DNA of 64,000 nucleotides, taken from assembly GCF_006120725.1 (NCBI RefSeq), contig NZ_SWMU01000001.1, forward strand, positions 496,001 through 560,000, given 5' to 3'. This document shows, piece after piece, positions 26,931 to 34,755 of this stretch; the stretch's first letter is position 1; each line of letters opens with the position of its first letter. A program made the position numbers and the translations under genes. Under the pieces are notes generated by a model. That model searched no databases. It saw only the letters and a program-made list of their open reading frames with translations, and was not told the origin of the DNA. Origin of the DNA: Mesohalobacter halotolerans. Its GTDB lineage: Bacteria > Bacteroidota > Bacteroidia > Flavobacteriales > Flavobacteriaceae.

Positions 26931-27104
26931 TTATGCCACTTTCTTAATTAAATCGAAGCACGGGCATTTCTTACATCGTTTTTTTTCGGACTTTTTGTAT
27001 TTCTTACAACACTTTTTCTTGACCTTGCCTAAAGCATCGATTCCTTCTTCAGAAAGGTATTTGAGTCTCTTTTCTCTAAGCTTTTTGTTTTTTTTCTTAC
27101 CCAT
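26931..27104 (-). CDS. 57-residue Lys/Cys-rich protein
   Basis: A short frame from ATG 27104-27102 to TAA. About 40 percent of the 57 residues are lysine or arginine. There are five cysteines in a compact cluster: KKCCKKY, then KRCKKCPC. The start (MGKKKNKKL), the central SEEGIDALG and the hydrophobic end (FDLIKK) look conserved rather than random; I recall similar small proteins in other flavobacteria, but cannot confirm it here. The cysteines might bind zinc or another metal, and the basic charge suggests contact with nucleic acid; both are guesses. Its neighbour is ferritin, 117 bp further upstream on the same strand. Confidence 0.72.
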   Translation of the reverse strand: MGKKKNKKLREKRLKYLSEEGIDALGKVKKKCCKKYKKSEKKRCKKCPCFDLIKKVA

Positions 27105-27221
27105 TAATCACTATAATTATGCAAATATAACTATATGTAATTAATCTAAATAAGCTTAGTTTTAACAAAATCGTACAAAAATGATTTTAATCATTTTGTC
27201 GAACATGATATAAAAAATAAT

Positions 27222-27740
27222 TTACTCTATATCTTCAGCTGCAGCAGAATTGATATTTAATTGCTGAATATCTCTATCAAACAAATACAATCCGCCTTTA
27301 TCATCTCCAATCATATTGACTTTATCAAGAATAGTTCGGGCTGTGGCTTCCTCTTCAATCTGTTCAGAAACATACCACTGTATAAAATTATGGGTTGCAT
27401 AGTCTTTTTCTTGTAAGGAACTATGAACTAACTCATTGATACTTTGAGATACAGAAATTTCATGCTCAAGAAGCTTTTCAAACATCACCTGAAAGGAAGA
27501 AAACTCAACACTTGGGGCTGCAAGTTCTGAGATATGGGCATGACCGCCGCGTTCATTTACAAATTTTATGAGTTTAAGCATGTGTTCACGTTCTTCATCA
27601 GAATGGTCGTACATAAAATTTGATATACCTTCAAGTCCTTTTACTTCAGCCCAAACTGCCATAGCGAGATAAACCTGAGACGACTCGGCTTCAATTCTGA
27701 TTTGCTTATTCAAGGCTTTTTCAATAGATTTTGACAACAT
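27222..27740 (-). CDS. ftn: ferritin
   Basis: Bacterial non-haem ferritin, 172 residues, storing iron as ferric mineral in a 24-subunit shell. The four-helix bundle carries the ferroxidase ligands: Glu in EAESSQVYLAM, the Glu/His pair in DEEREHMLK, Glu in the third helix and EQIEEEATA in the fourth. GGHAHISEL-AP between helices is typical of FtnA-type proteins. Length is normal. It stands alone, with a near-consensus promoter box upstream. There is no sign of a Fur-type operator that I can identify with confidence. Confidence 0.95.
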   Translation of the reverse strand: MLSKSIEKALNKQIRIEAESSQVYLAMAVWAEVKGLEGISNFMYDHSDEEREHMLKLIKFVNERGGHAHISELAAPSVEFSSFQVMFEKLLEHEISVSQSINELVHSSLQEKDYATHNFIQWYVSEQIEEEATARTILDKVNMIGDDKGGLYLFDRDIQQLNINSAAAEDIE

Positions 27741-27868
27741 AATTTACCGGTTTTATCTTAAAATTTAAGCTGTAAATATAATATTTGTTAATGTAACGGA
27801 TTGACGATATTACGGGTTAATATTTATTTAAATTGATTCCTTACAATATTAACTGAGTAAAAAAAGAA

Positions 27869-29209
27869 TTAGAATAAAGTACGTCTGACTTCACGATGCA
27901 AAAAATAACCAGTCACTAGTGTTGAGATTACATCAGCCAGCGCAAATGAAACCCAAACTCCAAACTCATCATAAAACTTTGGAAGAATAAGCAAAAGCGG
28001 AATAAAGAAAAATCCTTGACGTGTCAAAGTTAACAAAAATGCAGGTTTAGCTTTGCCTATAGCTTGAAAATATGCAGAGCCAATCAACTGAATAGATACG
28101 ATGGGTATAGCAGCAAACACCCAACGCATAGCCGATGGCGTCTGGGCGATGATTTCTGCGTCATCTGTAAATGCTCTGACAATGGGTTCTGCAAAAATCA
28201 TGATGCTGGCAAAGACAAATAAACCGAGACCAGAAGCGTAAAGAATGGCTTTATTGATACTTTCTCGCACACGTGATTTGAGTTGAGCACCGTAATTATA
28301 GCCTGCAATAGGTAAAAACCCTTGAGTAACTCCTAAAACTGGAAATAATGCAAACATTAACATCCGTGCTATGATGGCATAGGTTGTCACGCCAGCTTCT
28401 CCACCAAGTTTAAATAAAATATTGTTTAACAATAAATAAGTGACACTAACCACAGCCTGTCTCGCTAAGGTCACAAAACCTAATTCACTAATTTCTCTCA
28501 ATATATCAGCTTTAATGCCAAAATGTGAAAAACTGATCTTGAGTTCTGAACGTTTTGACAAAAAAAACCAAATGATAAAACTCAAACATAAAGCATAAGA
28601 AATGGTACTTGCCCATGCCGCACCATGCATACCCATATCGAAACCTTTAATTAAAATAAAATCTAAACTTAAATTGCCAACGGATGGAATAATCATAGCA
28701 ATCATAGCAAACATGGGCTTACCTTCTGCTCGGATAACGGTATTGCCCATCATACACAAAGCTAGCAGCGGAACGCCGTAAAGCACAATCTGATAGTAAA
28801 TTTTGGCTAAGGGAAATATATCACCTTTACCGCCAAAAGCTGGTATCAAATCGTTTACAAATATCAAACCTACAGATACTAAACTAATAGTGAGTAGCAG
28901 GGTGATAGTGATTTGATTACCAAAAGTAGTTAAGGCTTTGTCTTTATTGTTTGCTCCCAAAGCCCTTGAGATGATTGAAGACCCGCCAATACCAATAGCC
29001 ATACCGAGTGCTGCTATAAAAAAGGAAACGGGTAAGACTACATTTATGGCTGCAATGGCAACAGAGCCTATCCAATTTCCGACTAAAATGGTATCAACCA
29101 AAATATTGATAGACATTACCAAAATACCAATAGAGGCTGGTACGGACTGTTTTATCAATAATTTACCGATGGGTTTTTTGCCTAATTCTGTAGAGCTTAG
29201 GCTTCTCAT
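27869..29209 (-). CDS. MATE family efflux transporter
   Basis: Polytopic inner-membrane exporter of the multidrug and toxin extrusion family, driven by a sodium or proton gradient; substrate unknown. 446 residues and 12 hydrophobic segments in two related halves. I place the start at ATG 29209-29207, which overlaps the hemH stop by four bases (ATGA), so translation is probably coupled to hemH. The longer frame from 29257 would run 17 codons into hemH. Typical features are KQSVPASIG near the start, NILVDTILVG, GIGGSSIISRALGA and, in the second half, GVTQGFLPIAGYNYGA. Coupling with ferrochelatase might mean export of a porphyrin or haem-related compound, which is speculation. Confidence 0.92.
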   Translation of the reverse strand: MRSLSSTELGKKPIGKLLIKQSVPASIGILVMSINILVDTILVGNWIGSVAIAAINVVLPVSFFIAALGMAIGIGGSSIISRALGANNKDKALTTFGNQITITLLLTISLVSVGLIFVNDLIPAFGGKGDIFPLAKIYYQIVLYGVPLLALCMMGNTVIRAEGKPMFAMIAMIIPSVGNLSLDFILIKGFDMGMHGAAWASTISYALCLSFIIWFFLSKRSELKISFSHFGIKADILREISELGFVTLARQAVVSVTYLLLNNILFKLGGEAGVTTYAIIARMLMFALFPVLGVTQGFLPIAGYNYGAQLKSRVRESINKAILYASGLGLFVFASIMIFAEPIVRAFTDDAEIIAQTPSAMRWVFAAIPIVSIQLIGSAYFQAIGKAKPAFLLTLTRQGFFFIPLLLILPKFYDEFGVWVSFALADVISTLVTGYFLHREVRRTLF

Positions 29210-30246
29210 GCTGTTTGTGGATTTGGTTGTTCTTGTGTAGCCCACTCGTCTATCCAACGGCTAAGTGTTTTTACCCAGTCTTGCCTATCGTTTAAACATG
29301 GGATAAATGTAAAGTTTTTACCTCCATTTTCATGAAATATTTCTTCGCCTTCCATAGCGATTTCTTCTAAGGTTTCTAAACAATCTGAAACAAATGCTGG
29401 TGTCACTATAGCCATATTTTTTGTCCCTTCAAGAGCCAATTTCTCAATTGTTCTATCGGTGTATGGTTTTAACCAAGGATCAAAACCCAATCGGGATTGA
29501 AACGAGGTGCTGTAAGTCCCTTCTTTTAAGTCTAGGGTTTGAGCCACAAGTCGAGTAGTTTCATAACATTGATGGCGATAACAAAATTGATGAGCTTTAG
29601 ATGGGATTTGACAACAGCTGCCATCAATTTTACAATGTGATTTAGTGATATCACTTTTTCTGATATGTCGTTCAGGCACACCGTGATAACTAAACAATAA
29701 ATGGTCGTAATTTAAATTTCTAATTTTTTCGTAGATACTGGCAGACAACACATTGACATAATCCGGATGGTTGTAAAATGGCGGAACAGTTGTCAAAGAC
29801 ATTTCTGGAAAATGTTCATCTCTAAGTTGCTCTGTTAAGACCAAAATGGTTTCAGTAGTGGCCATCGCAAATTGAGGATACAAAGGCAAAAGCAAAACTT
29901 CATCTACGCCTTTATCGTGCAATTCTTGTAAACCTTGGTGGATTGATGGTTCGCCATATCGCATAGCTAGAGCGATAGGGATTTGGGTGTATTCATCAAC
30001 TCTTTCTTGAAGCCTTTCTGATAATACAATCAATGGTGAGCCTTCATCCCACCATATTTTTTTATAAGCTTTTGCCGATTGTTTTGGTCGTGTATTGAGA
30101 ATAATCCCTTTAACTAAAATAGCTCTTAAAACATAGGGCAAATCTATCACGCGTTCATCCATTAAAAATTCGCCCAAATAGCGTTTAACATCTTTGGGGT
30201 CAGTCGATTTAGGAGAACCTAGATTTACCATCAAAACACCTTTCAT
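29206..30246 (-). CDS. hemH: ferrochelatase
   Basis: Inserts ferrous iron into protoporphyrin IX, the last step of protohaem synthesis. The 346-residue protein has the family pattern: GVLMVNLGSPKS at the N-terminus, YGEPSI, PLYPQ, the catalytic histidine 188 in SYHGVPERH, a C-terminal-half PAFVSDCLETLEE with the second active-site acid, and HENGGKNFTFIPCLND. Five cysteines lie at residues 205, 211, 212, 222 and 227, in an insertion after the active-site histidine; some bacterial ferrochelatases bind a [2Fe-2S] cluster in this part, so this one might too. The MATE gene overlaps its stop codon. Confidence 0.95.
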   Translation of the reverse strand: MKGVLMVNLGSPKSTDPKDVKRYLGEFLMDERVIDLPYVLRAILVKGIILNTRPKQSAKAYKKIWWDEGSPLIVLSERLQERVDEYTQIPIALAMRYGEPSIHQGLQELHDKGVDEVLLLPLYPQFAMATTETILVLTEQLRDEHFPEMSLTTVPPFYNHPDYVNVLSASIYEKIRNLNYDHLLFSYHGVPERHIRKSDITKSHCKIDGSCCQIPSKAHQFCYRHQCYETTRLVAQTLDLKEGTYSTSFQSRLGFDPWLKPYTDRTIEKLALEGTKNMAIVTPAFVSDCLETLEEIAMEGEEIFHENGGKNFTFIPCLNDRQDWVKTLSRWIDEWATQEQPNPQTA

Positions 30247-30609
30247 ATATATTGTGATTTTATTTTATAAAAATTATATTTCCTCAAATATTCTTTGTTT
30301 TATGTTGAAGCACTGCGGCTATCATTCAGCATAAACTGAAGTCAAAAATCATTTACATCTCGGCTCCGCTCGATGTTCAAACATTATCTCGACTACGCTC
30401 GATGTTGAGATGACTCCATAATTCCAATCGATATTTAAGCAATTATATTAACTTACTTTATCAAATGAAACTTTATCACTTCAAGTAATCACAAATACCA
30501 GTCTTCAGTTTGGTAAATGAAATGAGATGAAATTGATTTAATTTCACTTTATAATTTTGTTCAAAGTTAAAACATGACCAGCGAACAATCATTAAATAAA
30601 AATGAATGT
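30247..30609. other. 363-bp gap with a pair of short direct repeats
   Basis: No gene is visible. A 20-bp direct repeat pair sits in the middle, listed separately. The right part is antisense to nothing and A+T-rich. A short frame starting at 30574 on the plus strand is a mirror image of the porin gene's end. Confidence 0.4.
30358..30406. repeat. two 20-bp direct repeats, 29-bp period
   Basis: Copies at 30358-30377 and 30387-30406 follow the pattern TCTCGRCTMCGCTCGATGTT and differ at two positions. The bases CATCTC just left of the first and GAGATG just right of the second form inverted ends. This is G+C-rich against its A+T-rich surroundings and looks like a REP-type intergenic repeat; similar CTCGACTRCGCTCG units are frequent in flavobacterial genomes (recalled, not checked). 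Confidence 0.6.
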
Positions 30610-32580
30610 TTACAAAAAGAAATTCCAAACCAGCCCAAACCGAATCACAGCATCGCGATAGGGATAATTTGGGGCAGAAAAACTGGTGTTGGTTTCAAAA
30701 AGTGTGGTCAAATTTTCATATTTAAAATATATCCGCGCCTGCCTGACTTTAATATTAAAGAAAAAATCAACGGTGTAAAAGTTGTCGAGTTCTTCAAAAT
30801 CTTGCACAACAAATTCAGCTAAAATCGGGTCATAAGCATTGGCATTATAGCCTGTAAAGAATTTAAAATTGAATCCGGTTTGTAAGAATAAAGCTTTTTT
30901 AAACCAACGATCCGTATAAAATAGTGTTTGACGCGTCACCAGATCAGGCACTCTAAAAACATCTTTGCCGTCTAAAACATTTTGATACATAATGGTGTTG
31001 GCAAGAGAAAACTTACCGTATTTTAAAGTTTTTTCAAATTTTAACTTCAAATATCTGACCTCGCTATCAGATTGAAATGGCCTGACTAAAGAATCTGCTA
31101 AGGGTTCGGGATTGGGGTTATCTATAAAACCAAAATAGGCATAATCTTGGATTTGAGTGATTGAAGCGTCTAGGTTTCCAAATTTTTTAGATGCCAGCTC
31201 TGCTTGTAAATATTGAGTTTTAACGTTATCAAAATCGTTAAACCAATTGTAGTTCTGATAATCACTTTGGTTTAAAAGTTTATTGTAATTTGGAGCATGT
31301 GAGTTGATATTCAAGCGTGCTGTGGCTTTCAAATCTTTTGAAAATTGATAATCAGCTTGGGTTTTGATATAATTGCCTTCAAAGTCACCCGAATAGTTAT
31401 ACTGAATATCACCTTGTAGTTTGAATTGTCCAATTTTTCCAAAATAAGATCCACCAACAGCTAAAATTTCACCCTGAAGCCGATTAGGGACTATACCTTG
31501 ATCACCTACAAAAACCGAATTGTACCCGTAATTGTAATCGCTGTGAGAAGCATTAAATTCAAAAATACCCAGAGGATTAATCTGATAGCTTACTCCTAAG
31601 GTATTGGTCACATCTTGAAATTCAACTTCGGTGTTGAGGTTTTGGGTTTCTAAAGGTATACCAAACAAATCGGAGGCTTCAGTTTGTTCATAACGAAATG
31701 TTTTATCTTTAAAAAGCAATTGATGCTTCAGCTTGATTTGTCCATTTTGAGTAGAGTCATTACCTTTTCTGAGTTTATAAAATTGATCAACCAAAAATCG
31801 TCGACCTACAAATTTGTTTTCGGCATCTTGAAATTGAACATCCAAAGATGGTCTGTTTTCAAATTCTGGATCGCCGTTTATAAATTGTTGTTTTGCTGTT
31901 GGCGTGAGTCCGCCATTTTCTTCGATAGTAAAATCTTGTGAAGTGAAATGGGTTTTTAAGTGATAGCGATCATTTTTTGTGCTGTAAGCCACACCTACCC
32001 TAAAATGCCCGTTAGATGTACTAGAATGTAAATATTTACCTAAAGATCTTAAACCTTTGTAGGCGATATAAAAGTTAAATCGTTTTGTAAAGTTACTAGT
32101 AAAAGATGCGTCCAAATTTTGCCCTTGTTCAAAAGTAGTCTTAAAATACAAATCGGTATAAGGCGTTGGCACGTAAAAGTGATTGATGTCTTCTGCTTCC
32201 AAGTAATAAAATCGCCGGGCTTGAGCCCCAAATTGGGGTCTGAGGTTTACTTCATCAAACGTATAACCTAAACTGTTGTACGTTTGCCCAATATTGTGAA
32301 ACGGTAAAAGTTCGAAATCATCTTTACGCAGGTAATTGTATTTGTAGGCCTTTTGGATGGTTAAATTTGTATCAGCAATGATTGTATCATTTTTTGACGT
32401 AATGATTTTGTATTGGTCTATCGGTGGACGTTCTTTGGTTTCTTCAACTGATTGAGTATTTTCTACATTTTGATTAGTATTGCTTTGGCTCCTACCCGAA
32501 TCCATCCGTCTTAATTCACGCACTTGTGAGGCTACGTGCAAAGTAGAACACAAAAAGAAAAAAAGTAAAAGCTGTTTCAT
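30610..32580 (-). CDS. putative porin, Porin_10-like
   Basis: A 656-residue outer-membrane protein with a signal peptide (about 1-18). The first 90 residues after it are polar and rich in Gln, Glu and Thr; then comes a long run of amphipathic beta-strands ending in WNFFL with a final aromatic segment. The motif LRKDDFELLPFHNIGQTYNSLGY near residue 90 is typical of the large putative porin family of Bacteroidetes. The ligand is unknown. It is divergent from the atoE transporter gene, with 39 bp between starts. A perfect TACTTTTG box lies 21 bp upstream. Confidence 0.85.
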   Translation of the reverse strand: MKQLLLFFFLCSTLHVASQVRELRRMDSGRSQSNTNQNVENTQSVEETKERPPIDQYKIITSKNDTIIADTNLTIQKAYKYNYLRKDDFELLPFHNIGQTYNSLGYTFDEVNLRPQFGAQARRFYYLEAEDINHFYVPTPYTDLYFKTTFEQGQNLDASFTSNFTKRFNFYIAYKGLRSLGKYLHSSTSNGHFRVGVAYSTKNDRYHLKTHFTSQDFTIEENGGLTPTAKQQFINGDPEFENRPSLDVQFQDAENKFVGRRFLVDQFYKLRKGNDSTQNGQIKLKHQLLFKDKTFRYEQTEASDLFGIPLETQNLNTEVEFQDVTNTLGVSYQINPLGIFEFNASHSDYNYGYNSVFVGDQGIVPNRLQGEILAVGGSYFGKIGQFKLQGDIQYNYSGDFEGNYIKTQADYQFSKDLKATARLNINSHAPNYNKLLNQSDYQNYNWFNDFDNVKTQYLQAELASKKFGNLDASITQIQDYAYFGFIDNPNPEPLADSLVRPFQSDSEVRYLKLKFEKTLKYGKFSLANTIMYQNVLDGKDVFRVPDLVTRQTLFYTDRWFKKALFLQTGFNFKFFTGYNANAYDPILAEFVVQDFEELDNFYTVDFFFNIKVRQARIYFKYENLTTLFETNTSFSAPNYPYRDAVIRFGLVWNFFL

Positions 32581-32600
32581 TAAAACCCACTAATTCTGTA

Positions 32601-32608
32601 CAAAAGTA
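32601..32608 (-). promoter_or_regulatory. -7 promoter box (TACTTTTG) of the porin gene
   Basis: Exact TAnnTTTG match on the minus strand, 20 bp before the porin start, inside the 39-bp divergent gap. Confidence 0.5.
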
Positions 32609-32619
32609 TCATTTTTTCA

Positions 32620-34023
32620 ATGAACTTTTATACTTTTAAGTTTTTGAATAAAGCAAAAAATCTCGGCTTATTGAAAAACTCAAAAACCATAGAACACTAT
32701 TTTAAACGTTTTGTGCCATCGCCATTTAGTATTGCCGTGATATTGACGATTGTTGTCATGCTTTGGGTAAGTTTGAGTATGACCTCTGGCAATGTATCTC
32801 AAAATTTTATTAAGGTTTTAAGTTATTGGGAAAACGGCATTTGGAACGAAAGTCTGTTGGTGTTTGCATATCAAATGATGTTGATTTTGGTCTTAGGACA
32901 TATTTTAGTGCTAAGCCAACCCATGCAAAAACTGCTTGACGTCCTAACGGCACCCATTAACTCTACAGCAAAAGCTGTCGTGATTGTAAGTGTTTCTACT
33001 ATGCTCATGGCATTTTTCAATTGGGGTTTAGGTTTGATTTTTGGAGCCATTCTGGTTCGTAAAATTGGGGAATCCTGTGCTGAAAGGGGTTTTAAACTTA
33101 ATTATCCTTTACTCGGTGCATCAGGCTATATTGGTCTTATGGTTTGGCATGGTGGTTTAAGCGGTTCAGCACCTTTAAAAGTTGCAGAAAGTGGGCATTT
33201 AGCAAGTTTAAGTCCATTGGCTGTACCCGATTTTTTAGCTACTGCTGAGACCATTTTAAGTTTTGAAAATCTTTTAATATTTGGCTTACTCCTCTTGTTG
33301 ATGCCTTTGCTGTTTTTGGTATTACACTCTAGGTCAAAATCGGTTGTGGATATTGATCTTTCTATATCTAAGGTAAACTCAACACTCAATTATCAAGACA
33401 TTATAAAATTTGAAAAAATTCGCTGGCCTGCTACTCTTTTTGGTGGTATAGTGCTGTTGACTTTTGCAATTCAATATAAAGAATACTTTTTAGACTTCAG
33501 GCTGACACCTAATATGCTTAATTTTTTAATGTTGGGCTTGGCGTTTATCTTACATGGCAATTTTTATCAGTTTCTAAAGGCCTTAAAAATTTCAATTAGC
33601 GATGTGAGCGGTATTTTAATTCAATTCCCATTATATTTTGGAATTATGGGTGTGATGAAAGACAGTGGTTTGGCCATCAATATTGCTGAGTTTTTTGTGA
33701 GTATTTCAACGACAGAAACCTTACCTATATTCACATTTATGAGCGCAGGATTACTCAACATTTTTGTGCCTAGTGGCGGTGGGCAATGGGTAATTCAAGG
33801 CCCGATCATTATTGAGTCTTCTCATCAATTGCAAGTGCCTTTGCCCAAAATGCTGATGGCGATGGCCTATGGAGACCAAATCACAAACATGCTTCAACCA
33901 TTTTGGGCTTTGCCTTTACTGGCCATAACCAAGCTTAAAGCTTATCAAATTCTACCTTTCACGTTTTGGATGTTTTTGATTGGTAGCTTGATTTTTATTT
34001 TTGGATTGGTATTTATTTTTTAA
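32620..34023 (+). CDS. atoE: short-chain fatty acid transporter, AtoE family
   Basis: Polytopic inner-membrane carrier of the AtoE family, implicated in uptake of short-chain fatty acids such as butyrate. 467 residues with about 12 hydrophobic segments. The family signatures are EHYFKRFVPSPFSIAVILT at the first helix, FNWGLGLIFGAIL, GLMVWHGGLSGSAPL, and FVPSGGGQWVIQGPI near the C-terminus. The start at 32620 gives about 27 extra residues before the conserved part, so it could begin slightly later. Downstream, aat follows within 4 bp, and the two are probably co-transcribed although their functions are unrelated. Confidence 0.9.
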   Translation: MNFYTFKFLNKAKNLGLLKNSKTIEHYFKRFVPSPFSIAVILTIVVMLWVSLSMTSGNVSQNFIKVLSYWENGIWNESLLVFAYQMMLILVLGHILVLSQPMQKLLDVLTAPINSTAKAVVIVSVSTMLMAFFNWGLGLIFGAILVRKIGESCAERGFKLNYPLLGASGYIGLMVWHGGLSGSAPLKVAESGHLASLSPLAVPDFLATAETILSFENLLIFGLLLLLMPLLFLVLHSRSKSVVDIDLSISKVNSTLNYQDIIKFEKIRWPATLFGGIVLLTFAIQYKEYFLDFRLTPNMLNFLMLGLAFILHGNFYQFLKALKISISDVSGILIQFPLYFGIMGVMKDSGLAINIAEFFVSISTTETLPIFTFMSAGLLNIFVPSGGGQWVIQGPIIIESSHQLQVPLPKMLMAMAYGDQITNMLQPFWALPLLAITKLKAYQILPFTFWMFLIGSLIFIFGLVFIF

Positions 34024-34027
34024 GCTC

Positions 34028-34666
34028 ATGGTATTTCTCACCTCAGAATTGTGGTTTCCACATCCTAGACATGCTGATGAATCTGGAATTTTGGCCGTTG
34101 GTGGCGACTTGTCTGCTGAGCGGTTAATCTTGGCATACCGCAATGGGATTTTTCCATGGTATAACGAAAACGAACCTATTTTGTGGTGGTCACCAGAAGA
34201 GCGCATGGTGTTGTTCCCTGAAAAACTTCATATTTCAAAATCTATGCGACCGCTCTTAAATCAAAAAAAGTTTGAAGTGACATTTAATCAAGCTTTTGAG
34301 CAAGTGATTAAAGCTTGTGCAGCAACACCTCGTAAAGGACAAAATGGGACTTGGTTAAGTGACCAAATGATGAACGCTTATATTAATTTACATCAAAAGG
34401 GATATGCACATTCTGTTGAAGCTTGGCAAGACAATGAACTCGTTGGGGGTTTATATGGGATTTACCTCAAATCTTACGGTGTCTTTTGTGGTGAAAGTAT
34501 GTTTGCACATCAAAGTAATGCTTCTAAATATGCTTTCATTAAAATGATAGAATATTATAAAAGTAAAGGACTTAAACTTGTAGACTGTCAAATCTATACT
34601 CGACATTTAGAGCGACTAGGTGCTGAGACAATAGATAGAAAGCGGTTTTTAAACTTCTTGAAGTAA
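34028..34666 (+). CDS. aat: leucyl/phenylalanyl-tRNA-protein transferase
   Basis: Transfers Leu or Phe from tRNA to proteins with N-terminal Arg or Lys, marking them for ClpS/ClpAP degradation. I use the ATG at 34028, four bases after the atoE stop, which gives 212 residues starting MVFLTSELWFPHP; the frame is open to 34001 inside atoE, but that start would add nine unlike residues. The family blocks are all there: FPHPRHADESGILAVGGDLS, YRNGIFPWYNE, WWSPEERMVL, GTWLSDQM, GLYGIYLKSYGVFCGESMF and DCQIYTRHLERLGAE. Length is normal. Confidence 0.95.
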   Translation: MVFLTSELWFPHPRHADESGILAVGGDLSAERLILAYRNGIFPWYNENEPILWWSPEERMVLFPEKLHISKSMRPLLNQKKFEVTFNQAFEQVIKACAATPRKGQNGTWLSDQMMNAYINLHQKGYAHSVEAWQDNELVGGLYGIYLKSYGVFCGESMFAHQSNASKYAFIKMIEYYKSKGLKLVDCQIYTRHLERLGAETIDRKRFLNFLK

Positions 34667-34683
34667 TTCTTTAGCCTAATCTA

Positions 34684-34730
34684 ATAGGTAAATTTTTATT
34701 TTTGTGGTTGTGTGATAGTAATTTACCTAT
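34684..34730. terminator. long inverted repeat between aat and the lipoprotein gene
   Basis: ATAGGTAAATT at 34684-34694 and AATTTACCTAT at 34720-34730 form a perfect 11-pair stem with a 25-base loop, between the ends of two convergent genes. There is no T tract beyond the stem on either side, so it may be an A+T-rich bidirectional terminator or merely an mRNA 3' structure. Confidence 0.4.
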
Positions 34731-34755
34731 AGTTAATTCAAATTATAACAAGTAT

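Noticed and set aside
30574-30822. 82-codon plus-strand frame before the porin
   Set aside because: Most of it is antisense to the 3' end of the porin gene, which has clear protein features.
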